Shown here in pieces: positions 16,846-25,370 of a stretch of 64,000 bases of DNA. Below the pieces are notes generated by a model. The model saw nothing but the letters and a program-made list of their open reading frames with translations. It was not told the origin of the DNA and did no database searches. Made by a program: the position numbers and the translations under genes. The DNA is from Paenirhodobacter enshiensis (GTDB lineage: Bacteria; Pseudomonadota; Alphaproteobacteria; Rhodobacterales; Rhodobacteraceae), in the NCBI RefSeq assembly GCF_000740785.1, contig NZ_JFZB01000022.1, forward strand, positions 1 through 64,000, written 5' to 3'. Within the stretch, counting starts at the first letter, position 1. Each line of letters starts with the position of its first letter.

Positions 16846-17541
16846 TCACTTCGCGGTCGAAGCGAGGTCCAGCGTCACGCCCGGACCCATGGTCGAGGAG
16901 ATCGAGACCTTCTTCAGGTAGGTTCCCTTGGCGCCGGTCGGCTTCGCCTTGACGACAGCCTCGACGAAGGCGCGAACGTTCTCGGCCAGCTTGTCCTCGG
17001 TGAACGAGACCTTGCCGATACCGCCGTGGATCACGCCGGCCTTCTCGACCTTGAACTGCACTTCGCCACCCTTGGCAGCAGCGACCGCAGCCGCCACGTC
17101 CATGGTCACCGTGCCGACCTTCGGGTTCGGCATCAGGTTGCGCGGCCCGAGGATCTTGCCCAGACGGCCGACGATCGGCATCATGTCCGGCGTCGCGATG
17201 CAGCGATCGAACTCGATCTTGCCCGACTGGATGGTCTCCATCAGGTCTTCCGCGCCGACGATGTCGGCACCGGCGGCCTTCGCCTCGTCAGCCTTCGCGT
17301 TGCGCGCGAAAACGGCGACGCGGACGACCTTGCCCGTGCCGTTCGGCAGCTGAACCACGCCGCGGACCATCTGGTCGGCGTAACGCGGGTCGACACCCAG
17401 GTTCATGGCGATTTCGAGCGTCTCGTCGAACTTCGCGGTGGCATTGGCCTTGACCAGCTTCACCGCCTCTTCGACCGAGAGGTTCGCCTTGCCGTCGAAA
17501 GCGGCGCGCGCGGCGACCGTGCGTTTACCCAGCTTCGCCAT
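16846..17541 (-). CDS. rplA: 50S ribosomal protein L1
   Basis: 231 residues, full length, with a typical N-terminus ([17 protein letters not shown]) and the L1 signature region ([17 protein letters not shown]). It ends [13 protein letters not shown]1 forms the mobile stalk at the ribosomal E site and in other bacteria represses the L11-L1 operon. It starts 3 bases after the rplK stop, so the two are translationally linked. Confidence 0.98.
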   Translation of the reverse strand: MAKLGKRTVAARAAFDGKANLSVEEAVKLVKANATAKFDETLEIAMNLGVDPRYADQMVRGVVQLPNGTGKVVRVAVFARNAKADEAKAAGADIVGAEDLMETIQSGKIEFDRCIATPDMMPIVGRLGKILGPRNLMPNPKVGTVTMDVAAAVAAAKGGEVQFKVEKAGVIHGGIGKVSFTEDKLAENVRAFVEAVVKAKPTGAKGTYLKKVSISSTMGPGVTLDLASTAK

Positions 17542-17544
17542 GAC

Positions 17545-17997
17545 TTACCCCTTAACCTCGATACCGGCCGAACGAGCCGAGCCCAGAATGATCTGCATCG
17601 CGGCCTCGACCGAGTTCGCGTTCAGGTCTTTCATCTTCGCTTCGGCGATCTGGCGGATCTGCGCGGCGGTGACGGTGCCGGCGACGACCTGGCCGGGCTT
17701 CTCCGACCCCTTCGGGCGGTTACGCTTGCCGACGGGCTTCAGACCGGCGGCCTTCTTCAGCATGAACGATGCCGGCGAGGTCTTGGTCTCGAAGGTGAAC
17801 GACTTGTCGGCGTAGTAGGTGATCACCACCGGAACCGGCGAGCCCGGCTCCTGATCCTGCGTCTTGGCGTTGAACGCCTTGCAGAATTCCATGATGTTGA
17901 TACCGCGCTGACCCAGTGCCGGGCCGACGGGCGGGGACGGATTGGCCTGCCCCGCTTTGATCTGCAGCTTCAGCTGCCCGATAACTTTCTTGGCCAT
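17545..17997 (-). CDS. rplK: 50S ribosomal protein L11
   Basis: 150 residues from the ATG giving [20 protein letters not shown], preceded by AAGGAG. An in-frame ATG six codons upstream lacks a better ribosome binding site. The proline-rich N-terminal domain ([20 protein letters not shown]) and the rRNA-binding C-terminal domain with [11 protein letters not shown] are present. L11 forms the GTPase-associated centre and is needed for the stringent response through RelA-type enzymes. Confidence 0.98.
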   Translation of the reverse strand: MAKKVIGQLKLQIKAGQANPSPPVGPALGQRGINIMEFCKAFNAKTQDQEPGSPVPVVITYYADKSFTFETKTSPASFMLKKAAGLKPVGKRNRPKGSEKPGQVVAGTVTAAQIRQIAEAKMKDLNANSVEAAMQIILGSARSAGIEVKG

Positions 17998-18079
17998 CTG
18001 GCCTCTCCTTGTCACTGTGACCGCGGGACCATCCGGCGGCCAAGTTTAGCGGTCAGGCTTGCACCCCCCGCAGCACCCC

Positions 18080-18619
18080 TCAGGCGACTTTCGACACCTG
18101 AGTGAATTCCAGCTCGACCGGCGTCGGCCGGCCGAAGATCGAGACGGTGACCTTCAGGCGGCCCGCCGCGTCGTCGACTTCCTCGACCATACCCGAGAAC
18201 CCCTCGAACGGACCGTCCGTCACGCTCACGCTCTCGCCGACCTCGAAGCGGATCAGGTTGCGCGGAGCGGCAGCCTCGCCGGTCTCGGTCGTGCGGTTCA
18301 GCATCCGGTTCACCTCGGCATCGCGCATCGGCGTCGGGCGCCCCTGCGGACCGAGAAAGCCGGTCACCCGGTTGGTCGAGTTGATCAGATGATAGGAGCG
18401 GTCGGTCAGCTCCATGCGCACGAGCACGTAGCCCGGCATGAAACGCCGTTCCGACGTGACCTTCTTGCCGCGGCGGATCTCGATCACTTCCTCGGTCGGA
18501 ACCAGGACTTCCTCGATCTGATCCTCGAGGCCCTTCTCCGCCACGCTCTGCTTGATCTGCTCGGCGACCTTCTTCTCGAAGTTCGAGAGAACGCTCACCG
18601 AATACCACCGCTTCGCCAT
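18080..18619 (-). CDS. nusG: Transcription termination/antitermination protein NusG
   Basis: 179 residues from MAKRWYSVSVLSNFEKKVAEQI. The frame is open upstream, but the extra residues are not NusG-like. The NGN domain covers about 1-120 and binds RNA polymerase across the cleft. The C-terminal KOW domain (VGESVSVTDGPFEGFSGMVEEVD, about 125-179) binds Rho or S10. It follows secE by 195 bases, a fairly long gap, and lies 82 bases before rplK. Confidence 0.98.
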   Translation of the reverse strand: MAKRWYSVSVLSNFEKKVAEQIKQSVAEKGLEDQIEEVLVPTEEVIEIRRGKKVTSERRFMPGYVLVRMELTDRSYHLINSTNRVTGFLGPQGRPTPMRDAEVNRMLNRTTETGEAAAPRNLIRFEVGESVSVTDGPFEGFSGMVEEVDDAAGRLKVTVSIFGRPTPVELEFTQVSKVA

Positions 18620-18814
18620 GCCGTCTGCCTCTTCACCCCGGCCGGTTGGCCGAATATCCAACGAATTCACGGGCTTTGCCCGCACGATCTTCCGCACCGC
18701 CGCAAAGCGACACACCCGCAAGCGGCGAATCGTCACCTGCGGGTCGGGAAAAGTCTTGCCCCTTTAGCGCCCTCGCCCCTTGATTTCAAGGAGGATTTCC
18801 GCGCCCGAAAGGCC

Positions 18815-19000
18815 TCAGCCGCCGACGACCAGCTGCACGCCGAGCCGGATCACCCAGTCGACGAGCGAGAAGAACACCGCCGTGAGCGTCGCCAGGACGA
18901 GGACCATGATCGTGGTCAGGAACACCTCGCGCCGCGAGGGCCAGGTGATCTTGCCGACTTCCGAGCGCACCTGCTGCAGGAACTGAACGGGATTTGCCAT
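18815..19000 (-). CDS. secE: Preprotein translocase subunit SecE
   Basis: 61 residues, the short single-helix form usual in alphaproteobacteria. It has an amphipathic N-terminal part with VRSEVGKITWPSRREVF (the conserved SecE motif) and one membrane helix (about 27-55). SecE clamps SecY in the inner membrane. It is the first gene of the ribosomal protein/RNA polymerase run, with a candidate promoter just upstream. Confidence 0.97.
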   Translation of the reverse strand: MANPVQFLQQVRSEVGKITWPSRREVFLTTIMVLVLATLTAVFFSLVDWVIRLGVQLVVGG

Positions 19001-19027
19001 GTGAGTCCTCTTCGTCGCGACCCGGCC

Positions 19028-19056
19028 CGTCTACGCGGTCACGACCGCGATTTCAA
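19028..19056 (-). promoter_or_regulatory. Probable promoter of secE
   Basis: Minus-strand TTGAAA (19051-19056), 17 bases, TAGACG (19028-19033), ending 27 bases before the secE ATG. The -35 match is good and the -10 moderate. The spacer carries the inverted repeat CGCGGTC/GACCGCG. Confidence 0.5.
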
Positions 19057-19129
19057 GCGCCCCGTCTTCAGACGCTCTGCCGACTTCCGTCACCCCGTCC
19101 GAAATCGCCTGTGACGCACCGTCCGTCCC

Positions 19130-19711
19130 TCAGCGCGGGTCGGAATAGACTGCCGCCCAGAACGCGGTCTTGCCGTCGGCCGAGAGCGCCTCGCCCACGC
19201 CGTATTCGCGCATCATCGGCAACACGATGTTCGCGCGGTGCCCCGGCGAGGCCGACCATTGCGCCAGCGTGCCATCGAGGTCGAAGACCCCGGCCGCGCC
19301 CGCCGCGATGTTCTCGGCGGTGATACTCGGGCGATACCCCTGCGCCTTGACCCGCGCCGCCGGCCCCGATGTGGTCGACCCGACATGGGTCATCGTGCCC
19401 CGGCGCGCCATGTCGCAGGCATGGGCCTCGGCTGCGGCCTGCAGTCGCGCGTTGGTGCGCAGCGCCCCCAACCCGGCCTGAGCGCGCACCGCATTGGTCT
19501 GGGCAAGGGCCCGGGCCGCCTCGGCCGGAGAGGTGGTCAGACACTGCGCCGCACCGCTCGAGGACACTGCGACGGGGTGATGCCCGTCGGTCCAGACCAC
19601 ATGCCTGGGCAAAACCGGCGCGGGGGCCGAAGTCGCCTCGTATTCCGGTGCGGCGGGTTTCGTGCAGGCGGCGGCCACCAGGGCCAGGGCCAGCCAAAGG
19701 CACTTCGTCAC
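19130..19711 (-). CDS. CAP-domain (SCP-like) lipoprotein
   Basis: 193 residues from a GTG start placed after AGGAG; the open frame runs 11 codons further upstream without a better start. The N-terminus is a lipoprotein signal (LWLALALVAAAC), so the mature protein is probably lipid-anchored. The rest is a CAP domain: RAQAGLGALRTNARLQAAAEAHACDMARRGTMTH, TAENIAAG and WSASPGHRANIV contain the family's His and Glu positions. Bacterial CAP proteins are envelope proteins of mostly unknown activity. It stands alone between secE and an ABC exporter. Confidence 0.85.
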   Translation of the reverse strand: MTKCLWLALALVAAACTKPAAPEYEATSAPAPVLPRHVVWTDGHHPVAVSSSGAAQCLTTSPAEAARALAQTNAVRAQAGLGALRTNARLQAAAEAHACDMARRGTMTHVGSTTSGPAARVKAQGYRPSITAENIAAGAAGVFDLDGTLAQWSASPGHRANIVLPMMREYGVGEALSADGKTAFWAAVYSDPR

Positions 19712-19804
19712 GGTCGTCTCTCCTGTCGGCGCGTCTTCGGCCACAGGCCTAGCGCCTTGTTCGCGCCAGGGCCAGCAAAACCCCGCGACAAAGTTAGCGA
19801 TGTC

Positions 19805-21583
19805 CTAGCCGGCGGCGAATTGCAGCCGGGCGAGTTCGGCATACAGGCCGTTCTGCGCCACCAGCTCGTCATGCGTGCCCTCGGCGACGATCCGGCCGCG
19901 ATCGAACACCACGATCCGGTCCGCGCGCTTCACCGTCGCCAGCCGGTGCGCCACGACCACGGTCGTGCGCCCGCAGGACAGCCGTTCGACCGCCTGCTGC
20001 ACCGCCCGCTCGGACCCCGCATCGAGCGCCGATGTCGCCTCGTCGAGCAACAGGATCGGCGCATCGCGCAAAATCGCCCGGGCAATAGCGATTCGCTGTT
20101 TCTGCCCGCCCGACAGCATCACCCCACGCTCGCCGACGAAGGTGTCTGGCCCCTCGGGCAGTTCGCTCAGGAAGTCCCAGGCATGGGCGGCGCGCGCGGC
20201 CGCCTCGACCTCGGCGTCGCTCGCCTCCGGCCGGCCGAAGCGGATGTTGTCGCGCGCCGACATGGCGAAGATCGCCGGATCCTGCGGCACCAGCGCGATG
20301 GCGCGGCGGAAATCGGCGCGCGCCATGCGACGCAGATCAATCCCGTCGATCGACACCGTGCCCGACAGCGGATCCCAGAACCGCTGGATCAGCTGGATCA
20401 TCGTGGTCTTGCCCGCCCCCGACGGACCGACGAGCGCCACCGTCTCGCCCGGGCGGATCGTCAGATCCACCCCGTCGAGCGCCGCCACCCCCGGCCGCGA
20501 CGGATAATGAAACCGAACGTTCTCGAAGCGGATAGCCCCCGCGGCAGGCCGTGGCAGCGCGACGGGATCGACGGGATCGCGCACGCTGTCCTCGGCCCGC
20601 AACAGTTCCATCAGACGTTCCGTGGCACCTGCGGCGCGCTGGATCTCGCCCCAGATCTCGGACAACGCCCCCACCGAGCCCGCGACCAGCACCGCGTAGA
20701 TCACGAACTGCACCAGCGCCCCCACGGTCATGGCGCCCGCGCGCACGTCGCGCGCGCCCACCCACAACACGCCCACGACGCCCGAGAACACCAGCATGAT
20801 CACGATCGCTGTCATCAGCGCCCGCAGCCCGATCCGGCGCTGCGCGGCGTCGAAACTCTTTTCCGTCACCCGCGCGAAATCCCGTCGCGTCAGATCCTCA
20901 TGGGTGAAGGCCTGCACCGTCTGCGCCGCCAGCAGTGCCTCGGACGCCGTGCCCGAGGACGCCGCGATCCAGTCCTGATTCTCCCGGCTCAGCCCGCGCA
21001 GCCGCCGCCCCAGCACCACGATCGGCACGATCACCGCCGGCACCAGCAACAGTACCAGCCCGGTCAGCTTGGCCGAGGTCACCATCAGCATCCCCAGCCC
21101 GCCGATCAGGATCAGCGCATTGCGCAGCGCCACCGAGACAGAAGAGCCGATCACCGACAGAATCAGCGTGGTATCGGTGGTGATGCGCGAGATGATCTCG
21201 CCGGTCAGAATGCGCTCGAAGAAGGCGGGCGACATCGACAGCACCCGATCGAACACCGCCTTGCGAATATCGGCAACGACGCGCTCGCCGAAGCGGGTGA
21301 CCAGCCAGTAGCGCGCCGCGGTCCCGAGAGCGAGCGCCGCCGCGATCGCCAGCGCCGCCTCGAAATACTGATCGAGCAGCGTGCCCCCCTGCCCGAATCC
21401 GTCGACCACCCGGCGCACCGCCACCGGCAGGATCAGGCTGATCGCCGCCGTCAGCACCAGCGCCAGCAGCGCGCCCGCCGCCATCGCCCGATATGGCCGG
21501 ATGAACGGCCACAGCCCGCGCAGCGCGCCGATATCGCGCGATTGCGGCCGGTTGTCCGCCTGTTTCGTCGGATGGCGCGCCAT
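19805..21583 (-). CDS. ABC exporter, fused permease and ATPase (MsbA/ABCB-type half transporter)
   Basis: 592 residues from an ATG after GGGGGAAG; a TTG 10 codons upstream is the alternative. A six-helix exporter membrane domain (about 25-310) is followed by a nucleotide-binding domain with Walker A GPSGAGKTT, Q-loop VPQDPAIF, signature LSGGQKQRIAIARA, Walker B ILLLDEATSALD and the H-loop VAHRLAT. It is expected to work as a homodimer exporting a lipid or hydrophobic substrate. No substrate clue exists in the neighbourhood. Confidence 0.9.
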   Translation of the reverse strand: MARHPTKQADNRPQSRDIGALRGLWPFIRPYRAMAAGALLALVLTAAISLILPVAVRRVVDGFGQGGTLLDQYFEAALAIAAALALGTAARYWLVTRFGERVVADIRKAVFDRVLSMSPAFFERILTGEIISRITTDTTLILSVIGSSVSVALRNALILIGGLGMLMVTSAKLTGLVLLLVPAVIVPIVVLGRRLRGLSRENQDWIAASSGTASEALLAAQTVQAFTHEDLTRRDFARVTEKSFDAAQRRIGLRALMTAIVIMLVFSGVVGVLWVGARDVRAGAMTVGALVQFVIYAVLVAGSVGALSEIWGEIQRAAGATERLMELLRAEDSVRDPVDPVALPRPAAGAIRFENVRFHYPSRPGVAALDGVDLTIRPGETVALVGPSGAGKTTMIQLIQRFWDPLSGTVSIDGIDLRRMARADFRRAIALVPQDPAIFAMSARDNIRFGRPEASDAEVEAAARAAHAWDFLSELPEGPDTFVGERGVMLSGGQKQRIAIARAILRDAPILLLDEATSALDAGSERAVQQAVERLSCGRTTVVVAHRLATVKRADRIVVFDRGRIVAEGTHDELVAQNGLYAELARLQFAAG

Positions 21584-21712
21584 GTCTTCCCCCGTGCTGG
21601 CTGTCCCGGTCAAGGGTTCGCTGTCTTCTCCTCCTTAGACGCAAGCGGCCGCGGTGATCCAGCCGCTTCGCGCTCAAGTCCCGGTGTGCAAGGTGCAAGA
21701 ACCGCCTCGCCC

Positions 21713-21776
21713 CTTTCGATTCGCCGCAAATATCCCGGGGGTGAGGGCCGCAGGCCCGAGGGGGCAGAGCCCCCTT
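21713..21776 (+). repeat. Dispersed intergenic repeat, copy 2
   Basis: 64 bases, box A (CTTTCGATTCGCCGC then AAATATCCCGGGGG), middle hairpin GGGCC-GCA-GGCCC, box B GGGGGCAGAGCCCCC. It lies between the divergently read ABC exporter and rnpB, 58 bases before the rnpB promoter. Confidence 0.92.
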
Positions 21777-21833
21777 GCTGCCCGGCGGGGCAGTGCTCTC
21801 CCTGCTCGCATCCGGCCCCTTTCCTTTCTTCAG

Positions 21834-21862
21834 TTGACGCAGACGCGCGCCGCGCCTATCTG
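21834..21862 (+). promoter_or_regulatory. Probable promoter of rnpB
   Basis: TTGACG (21834-21839), 17 bases, TATCTG (21857-21862). Transcription would start about 7-8 bases later, which matches the 5' end of the RNase P RNA P1 helix at about 21870. Confidence 0.7.
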
Positions 21863-21869
21863 CGGGGTC

Positions 21870-22269
21870 GCGCGGATGGCCGGATGACCGCGGCGCTCCA
21901 TAGCTCTGTTTCGGCAGACAGCTGGAGGGCCGAGGAAAGTCCGGACTCCATGAAGCAACGGTGCCGGATAACGTCCGGCGGGGGTAACCCCAGGGAAAGC
22001 GCCACAGAGAACAGACCGCCACGGTCTCGACCGCGGCAAGGGTGAAACGGTGGGGTAAGAGCCCACCGCGGGACTGGCAACAGGACCGGCACGGCAAGCC
22101 CCACCGGGAGCAACGCCGAATAGGGATCTCGCGCCCCTCAAGGGCAGGGGAGCTTCGCCCCGAGAGATCCGGGTTGGCGGCTTGAGGCGGCGCGCGAGCG
22201 TTCGTCCAGAGGAATGGTCATCCAGGGGAGAAATCCCCGGACAAAATCCGGCTTACAGGCTGTCCGCGC
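21870..22269 (+). ncRNA. rnpB: RNase P RNA, class A
   Basis: Conserved blocks of bacterial RNase P RNA appear in order: GAGGAAAGTCCGGACTCC (about 21934), the CAGGGAAAGCGCCACAGA region, AAGGGTGAAACGGTGGGGTA with AAGAGCCCACCG, and near the 3' end ATCCGGCTTACAGGCTG. The ends pair as helix P1 (GCGCGGATGGCC with GGCTGTCCGCGC), which sets the limits to about 400 nt. The RNA is the catalytic part of the enzyme that trims tRNA 5' ends. A matched promoter lies directly upstream. Confidence 0.95.
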
Positions 22270-22294
22270 AATTTTCTCCTCTTCGCCGGGGTCG

Positions 22295-22350
22295 AATCGG
22301 CCCCGTCGGGCCCTCCGCGGCCCGCTCCGCCCGGGGCAACGGCCGATTTT
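22295..22350 (+). terminator. Candidate terminator after rnpB
   Basis: The outer stem AATCGGCC / GGCCGATT encloses an inner stem CGGGCC / GGCCCG and is followed by a short T-rich tail (TTCTCC). It lies 26 bases past the rnpB 3' end and 72 bases before the DUF533 gene. The large interior loop makes it less certain than the other terminators. Confidence 0.4.
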
Positions 22351-22421
22351 CTCCGCCCCCGGGTGAAATTCCGCGCGGCCTCCCCATATCTCGGGGACGG
22401 ATTTCACGAGGAGAACCGGGC

Positions 22422-23132
22422 ATGAGTTTCGTCAAGACGCTGGCCACGCTGGCCGTGGGCTTCGCCGCCGCCCGCGGGGTCGAGAAATATCGCGAGATCG
22501 GCGGCCTCGACGGTGTCAAGGATGCGCTGCGCAAAGCCGGCGAGCCGGGCGGCGTGGCCGACCGGGTCGGCGGCTACGCCGAGAAGATGGGCGTCGCAGG
22601 CGGGCGCGACACTCTGCGCGATCTGTTCGCCCGCTTCGGCACCGGGGCGGCGGACGCAGCGGAAACCGCTGAGGCGCGGGCCGCGCGGCTGCGCGAGACC
22701 ATGGCCGCCGCCTCGCAGGCGGGCACCCAGGGGCTTGGGGACATGCTGCACGCGCTGACCGGCGGAATCGCCGGCCATGGCATCGCCGAGGAGCAGGCGC
22801 GGCTGATGATCCGCGCGATGATCCAGGCGGCGCGCGCCGATGGCACCGTGGACCCGGACGAACGGGCCAGCATTCTCGATCACCTCGCCGATGCCTCGGA
22901 TGCCGAAATCGCCTTTGTCGACGCCGAGATGTCGCGCCCGGTCGATCCGGTCGCCCTTGCCGCCGAGGTTCCCGCGCAGCAGGCCGAGGCGGTCTATTCG
23001 GCGGCGCTGATGGCGATTTCCGTCGATTCGGAGCCGGAGCGGCGTTTCCTGCTGCAACTCGCCGCGGCGCTGCGTCTGCCGGCCGCGACGGTGGCGCGGA
23101 TCCACGGCGACATGGGCAAGCCAGCCGCCTGA
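22422..23132 (+). CDS. DUF533 / TerB-like protein
   Basis: 236 residues from MSFVKTLATLAVGFAAARG after CGAGGAG. It has a weakly hydrophobic N-terminus, a glycine/alanine-rich stretch to about 100, then an all-helical acidic domain (EEQARLMIRAMIQAARADGTVDPDERASILDHL) typical of the DUF533/YebE and TerB-like superfamily, with conserved acidic residues that may bind metal. The cellular role of the family is not established. It is a single gene between rnpB and rpmG. Confidence 0.75.
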   Translation: MSFVKTLATLAVGFAAARGVEKYREIGGLDGVKDALRKAGEPGGVADRVGGYAEKMGVAGGRDTLRDLFARFGTGAADAAETAEARAARLRETMAAASQAGTQGLGDMLHALTGGIAGHGIAEEQARLMIRAMIQAARADGTVDPDERASILDHLADASDAEIAFVDAEMSRPVDPVALAAEVPAQQAEAVYSAALMAISVDSEPERRFLLQLAAALRLPAATVARIHGDMGKPAA

Positions 23133-23287
23133 GACCCGGTTCCGTCGCGACACGAGGGAAATGCACAGGAAAAATGCGCGCCGAGGCGGTTTGGCTGTTG
23201 ACTCCGATGGGTGCGACAGTAAAAGGCAGCACTTGAGAAATTCGCGGGCGCAGACGTCGGTCGGTGCCTGACTGTAGGAGAACAGAA

Positions 23288-23455
23288 ATGGCGAAGCCGA
23301 CGACGATCAAGATCCGTCTGAACTCGACGGCGGGCACCGGGCACTTCTATGTGACCAAGAAGAATGCCCGCACCATGACCGAAAAGATGACCGTGAACAA
23401 ATACGATCCGGTCGCCCGCAAGCATGTCGAATACAAGGAAGGCAAGATCAAGTAA
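23288..23455 (+). CDS. rpmG: 50S ribosomal protein L33
   Basis: 55 residues, [20 protein letters not shown], the alphaproteobacterial form without the CXXC zinc pairs found in some L33 paralogues. The ATG follows AGGAGAACAGAA. It is a standalone gene followed at once by a terminator. Confidence 0.97.
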   Translation: MAKPTTIKIRLNSTAGTGHFYVTKKNARTMTEKMTVNKYDPVARKHVEYKEGKIK

Positions 23456-23479
23456 GATCTGCCAGACCTTGGGGTTCAG

Positions 23480-23510
23480 AAAAGGCCGTTCCGAAAGGGC
23501 GGCCTTTTTC
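23480..23510. terminator. Terminator after rpmG
   Basis: Stem AAAGGCCG / CGGCCTTT followed by TTTTTC on the plus strand, 25 bases past the rpmG stop. A-rich bases on the other side allow some activity for the convergent asparaginase gene ending at 23652. The 141 bases from there to 23651 hold nothing recognisable. Confidence 0.85.
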
Positions 23511-23651
23511 ATTTCGTCATTCCGAATCCTGCGCGCGGTTCTCTCGACGGCAATCGCAGTGTGTCGCGTCCATCGGCAGCCCCGGCCCGTCCGGTGCCGA
23601 TGCGGGTGCGCATGGTCGCCGTTTTCATGGAACGGGCGGCAACGGCCCTCT

Positions 23652-24479
23652 TCAGGACAGCGCCAGCCACAGCCGGATCAGCGCGGCCTCGGCGGTCTCG
23701 GTGCCGCCGTTCGCGACACCCGCGCGCCACAGCGGGGCCCCGGCCGCATAGGCGCCTGGCGCAAGCCCGCCGTTCTCGCAGGCACTGACCGCGCGCAGAC
23801 GCCGCCCGGTCGCGACCGCGCGCGCCAGAACCTCCGCCAGCTCCGGGTCCGAGGGGATGGTGCCCGCCCCGAATACCCGCAGCACTGCCCCGTCGAGCGT
23901 GCCGAGCGCCGCCTCCAGCATCGCGGCGGGCATACCGGGGGAAACGGTCAGCACTGCCAGCCGTGCCGCTGCGAACCGGCGACGGCGCCAGGGGCCGGCC
24001 TCGGCCGGCTGCGGCGTGGCGCGGAAGGCGTCGTCAGCCTGACTTTCGGTCTTCACCAGCCCTGCCGCCGGCAGCAACCGCCCGGCGAAGGCAAGCCACA
24101 CCCCTGCCCCGGGCCGGACCCCGAGCGCGAGATCGAGATTGCCCTCGGCGTCGCCCCCCATCGTGCCGAGCGGGTGCATCGAGCCGGTCAGCACCACCGG
24201 ATGCGGCCAGCCCGCCAGCGCCTGGCTGAGCGCCGCGCCGGTATAGGCCATGGTGTCCGTGCCATGGGTGATAACGACAGGGCCAGCCTCGGCTTCGATG
24301 AGATCGAGCAGGCGGTTCCAGTGCCGGGCCGAAATCTCGGCGCTGTCGATCAGCGGATCGAGGGCAATCACCTGGGCGCGGGCGCCGACGGCTGCCTCGA
24401 CCACGCCGGGGGCGGGGGTCAAGCCGTGGGGGCCGGGACGCATTCCGATGGTGCCGCCGGTGTGCAAAAGCAATGTCAT
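23652..24479 (-). CDS. Type I/II-fold asparaginase
   Basis: 275 residues. The first catalytic threonine is in LLHTGGTIGM (residues 4-13). The second catalytic pair Thr-Asp is in VITHGTDTMAYTG, with the downstream lysine in LVKTESQADDAF. It hydrolyses L-asparagine to aspartate and ammonia. It lacks a signal peptide and is shorter than E. coli AnsA/AnsB (about 330-350) through a reduced C-terminal domain, so it is probably a cytoplasmic short form. Substrate preference (asparagine or glutamine) cannot be read. Confidence 0.88.
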   Translation of the reverse strand: MTLLLHTGGTIGMRPGPHGLTPAPGVVEAAVGARAQVIALDPLIDSAEISARHWNRLLDLIEAEAGPVVITHGTDTMAYTGAALSQALAGWPHPVVLTGSMHPLGTMGGDAEGNLDLALGVRPGAGVWLAFAGRLLPAAGLVKTESQADDAFRATPQPAEAGPWRRRRFAAARLAVLTVSPGMPAAMLEAALGTLDGAVLRVFGAGTIPSDPELAEVLARAVATGRRLRAVSACENGGLAPGAYAAGAPLWRAGVANGGTETAEAALIRLWLALS

Positions 24480-24547
24480 GGCCGGTTCCTCCGTGCAGTC
24501 GGCCCTTCATAGCCCGACGCGCGCGGCCTTTCCATCGTGGCGGGTCT

Positions 24548-24611
24548 AAGGGGGCTCTGCCCCCTCGGGCCTGCGGCCCTCACCCCCGGGATATTTGCGG
24601 CGAATCGAAAG
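24548..24611 (-). repeat. Dispersed intergenic repeat, copy 3
   Basis: 64 bases on the minus strand, nearly identical to copy 2 (box A CTTTCGATTCGCCGC, middle hairpin GGGCC-GCA-GGCCC, box B intact). It lies about 70 bases upstream of the asparaginase start. Confidence 0.92.
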
Positions 24612-24619
24612 ACAAGGAA

Positions 24620-24646
24620 GCCCGGCTCTCCCAAGGAGAACCGGGC
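24620..24646. terminator. Candidate hairpin terminator between asparaginase and soxG
   Basis: 12-bp stem GCCCGGCTCTCC / GGAGAACCGGGC (one wobble) with loop CAA. Flanks are CCTTTCG on the plus side and TTCCTTGTCTTT on the minus side, so it could end the sox transcript coming from the right. It abuts repeat copy 3. Confidence 0.55.
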
Positions 24647-24733
24647 CCTTTCGCTTCGCTCGGTCATCGGCGTCCCCGCCTGTACCGTGCGTTCAGTCAT
24701 ACTGCAGGGCAGTTAACAAAGAGTTACCTGCCC

Positions 24734-24792
24734 CTTTCGATTCGCCGCAAATATCCCGGGGGAAGCCCGAAGGGCGCGGGGGCAGAGCCCCC
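24734..24792 (+). repeat. Dispersed intergenic repeat, copy 4
   Basis: 59 bases. Box A as in copy 2; the middle hairpin is GCCC-GAA-GGGC instead of GGGCC-GCA-GGCCC, so the stem changed but still pairs. Box B is intact. It lies 27 bases beyond the soxG stop. Confidence 0.9.
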
Positions 24793-24818
24793 GTCCACGG
24801 ATCGGCCGGGCAATCCCC

Positions 24819-25370
24819 TCAGAAGATCTCGCCACCGCGACGCGAAGAGACTTCGAGCAGCCCCATCATGTAGCCCGCGACCGAGCGGAAGCAGATCAGA
24901 CGGATCTCCCCGGGGCCCGAGCGCCAGAACGCCACGCCGGTCTGCGCGGCACGGGTGCGGCGCATCTCCATCTGCGGCAAGGTCGCCATGTCGACGGGGC
25001 ACAGCTTCATCAGCACCTCGTCGCCCTTCGCTCCGCTGACCACGAACAGCGAGCGCATGTCGGACACGTTCACCACGAGGGAATGCTCCCCCCCGAAGGC
25101 CGCGGTCAGATCGGCCGCGATCTTCGGCGCCTCGTCATAGCCGCAAAACAGCATCAGCTCGTCCGGGCTCATCCAGGCGAGCGACCGCCCATCCGCAGCC
25201 ACGACCCCGCGCAGCCCCGGCACGCTCAGCCCCATCGGACCGAGCGCATCGGCGAGCGTCTTCGAGCCGAGATCGGCCCGGATCGTCACCATGCCGGTCA
25301 GACCGGCCTCGGCAACGGTGGCGAAGCCCGTATGGCTTTCGCCCTTCAGTGCGGAAACCGCCTCAGACAT
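24819..25370 (-). CDS. soxG: Sarcosine oxidase subunit gamma
   Basis: 183 residues. Family marks are VVAADGRSLAWMSPDELMLFC and the C-terminal GPGEIRLICFRSVAGYMMGLL. The gamma chain is a structural subunit of the heterotetrameric enzyme that demethylates sarcosine to glycine and passes the methyl group to tetrahydrofolate. The start overlaps the soxA stop by 8 bases. It is the last gene of soxBDAG, followed by repeat copy 4. Confidence 0.93.
   Translation of the reverse strand: MSEAVSALKGESHTGFATVAEAGLTGMVTIRADLGSKTLADALGPMGLSVPGLRGVVAADGRSLAWMSPDELMLFCGYDEAPKIAADLTAAFGGEHSLVVNVSDMRSLFVVSGAKGDEVLMKLCPVDMATLPQMEMRRTRAAQTGVAFWRSGPGEIRLICFRSVAGYMMGLLEVSSRRGGEIF

Larger units (their letters stand above)
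24480..24818. other. Gene-free 339-base interval holding two inverted repeat copies
   Basis: Between the asparaginase start and the soxG stop there is no coding signal. It holds repeat copy 3 (24548-24611, minus orientation), a 12-bp hairpin (24620-24646), about 85 bases of less GC-rich sequence (including GGGCAGTTAACAAAGAG) and repeat copy 4 (24734-24792, plus orientation). The two copies face each other in opposite orientation. Confidence 0.85.

Noticed and set aside
18620-18814. Possible tRNA gene next to secE/nusG
   Set aside because: Some bacteria have tRNA-Trp near secE, but no cloverleaf or CCA-type end is seen here. Only a weak promoter-like TTGAAA...CTAAAG was noticed.
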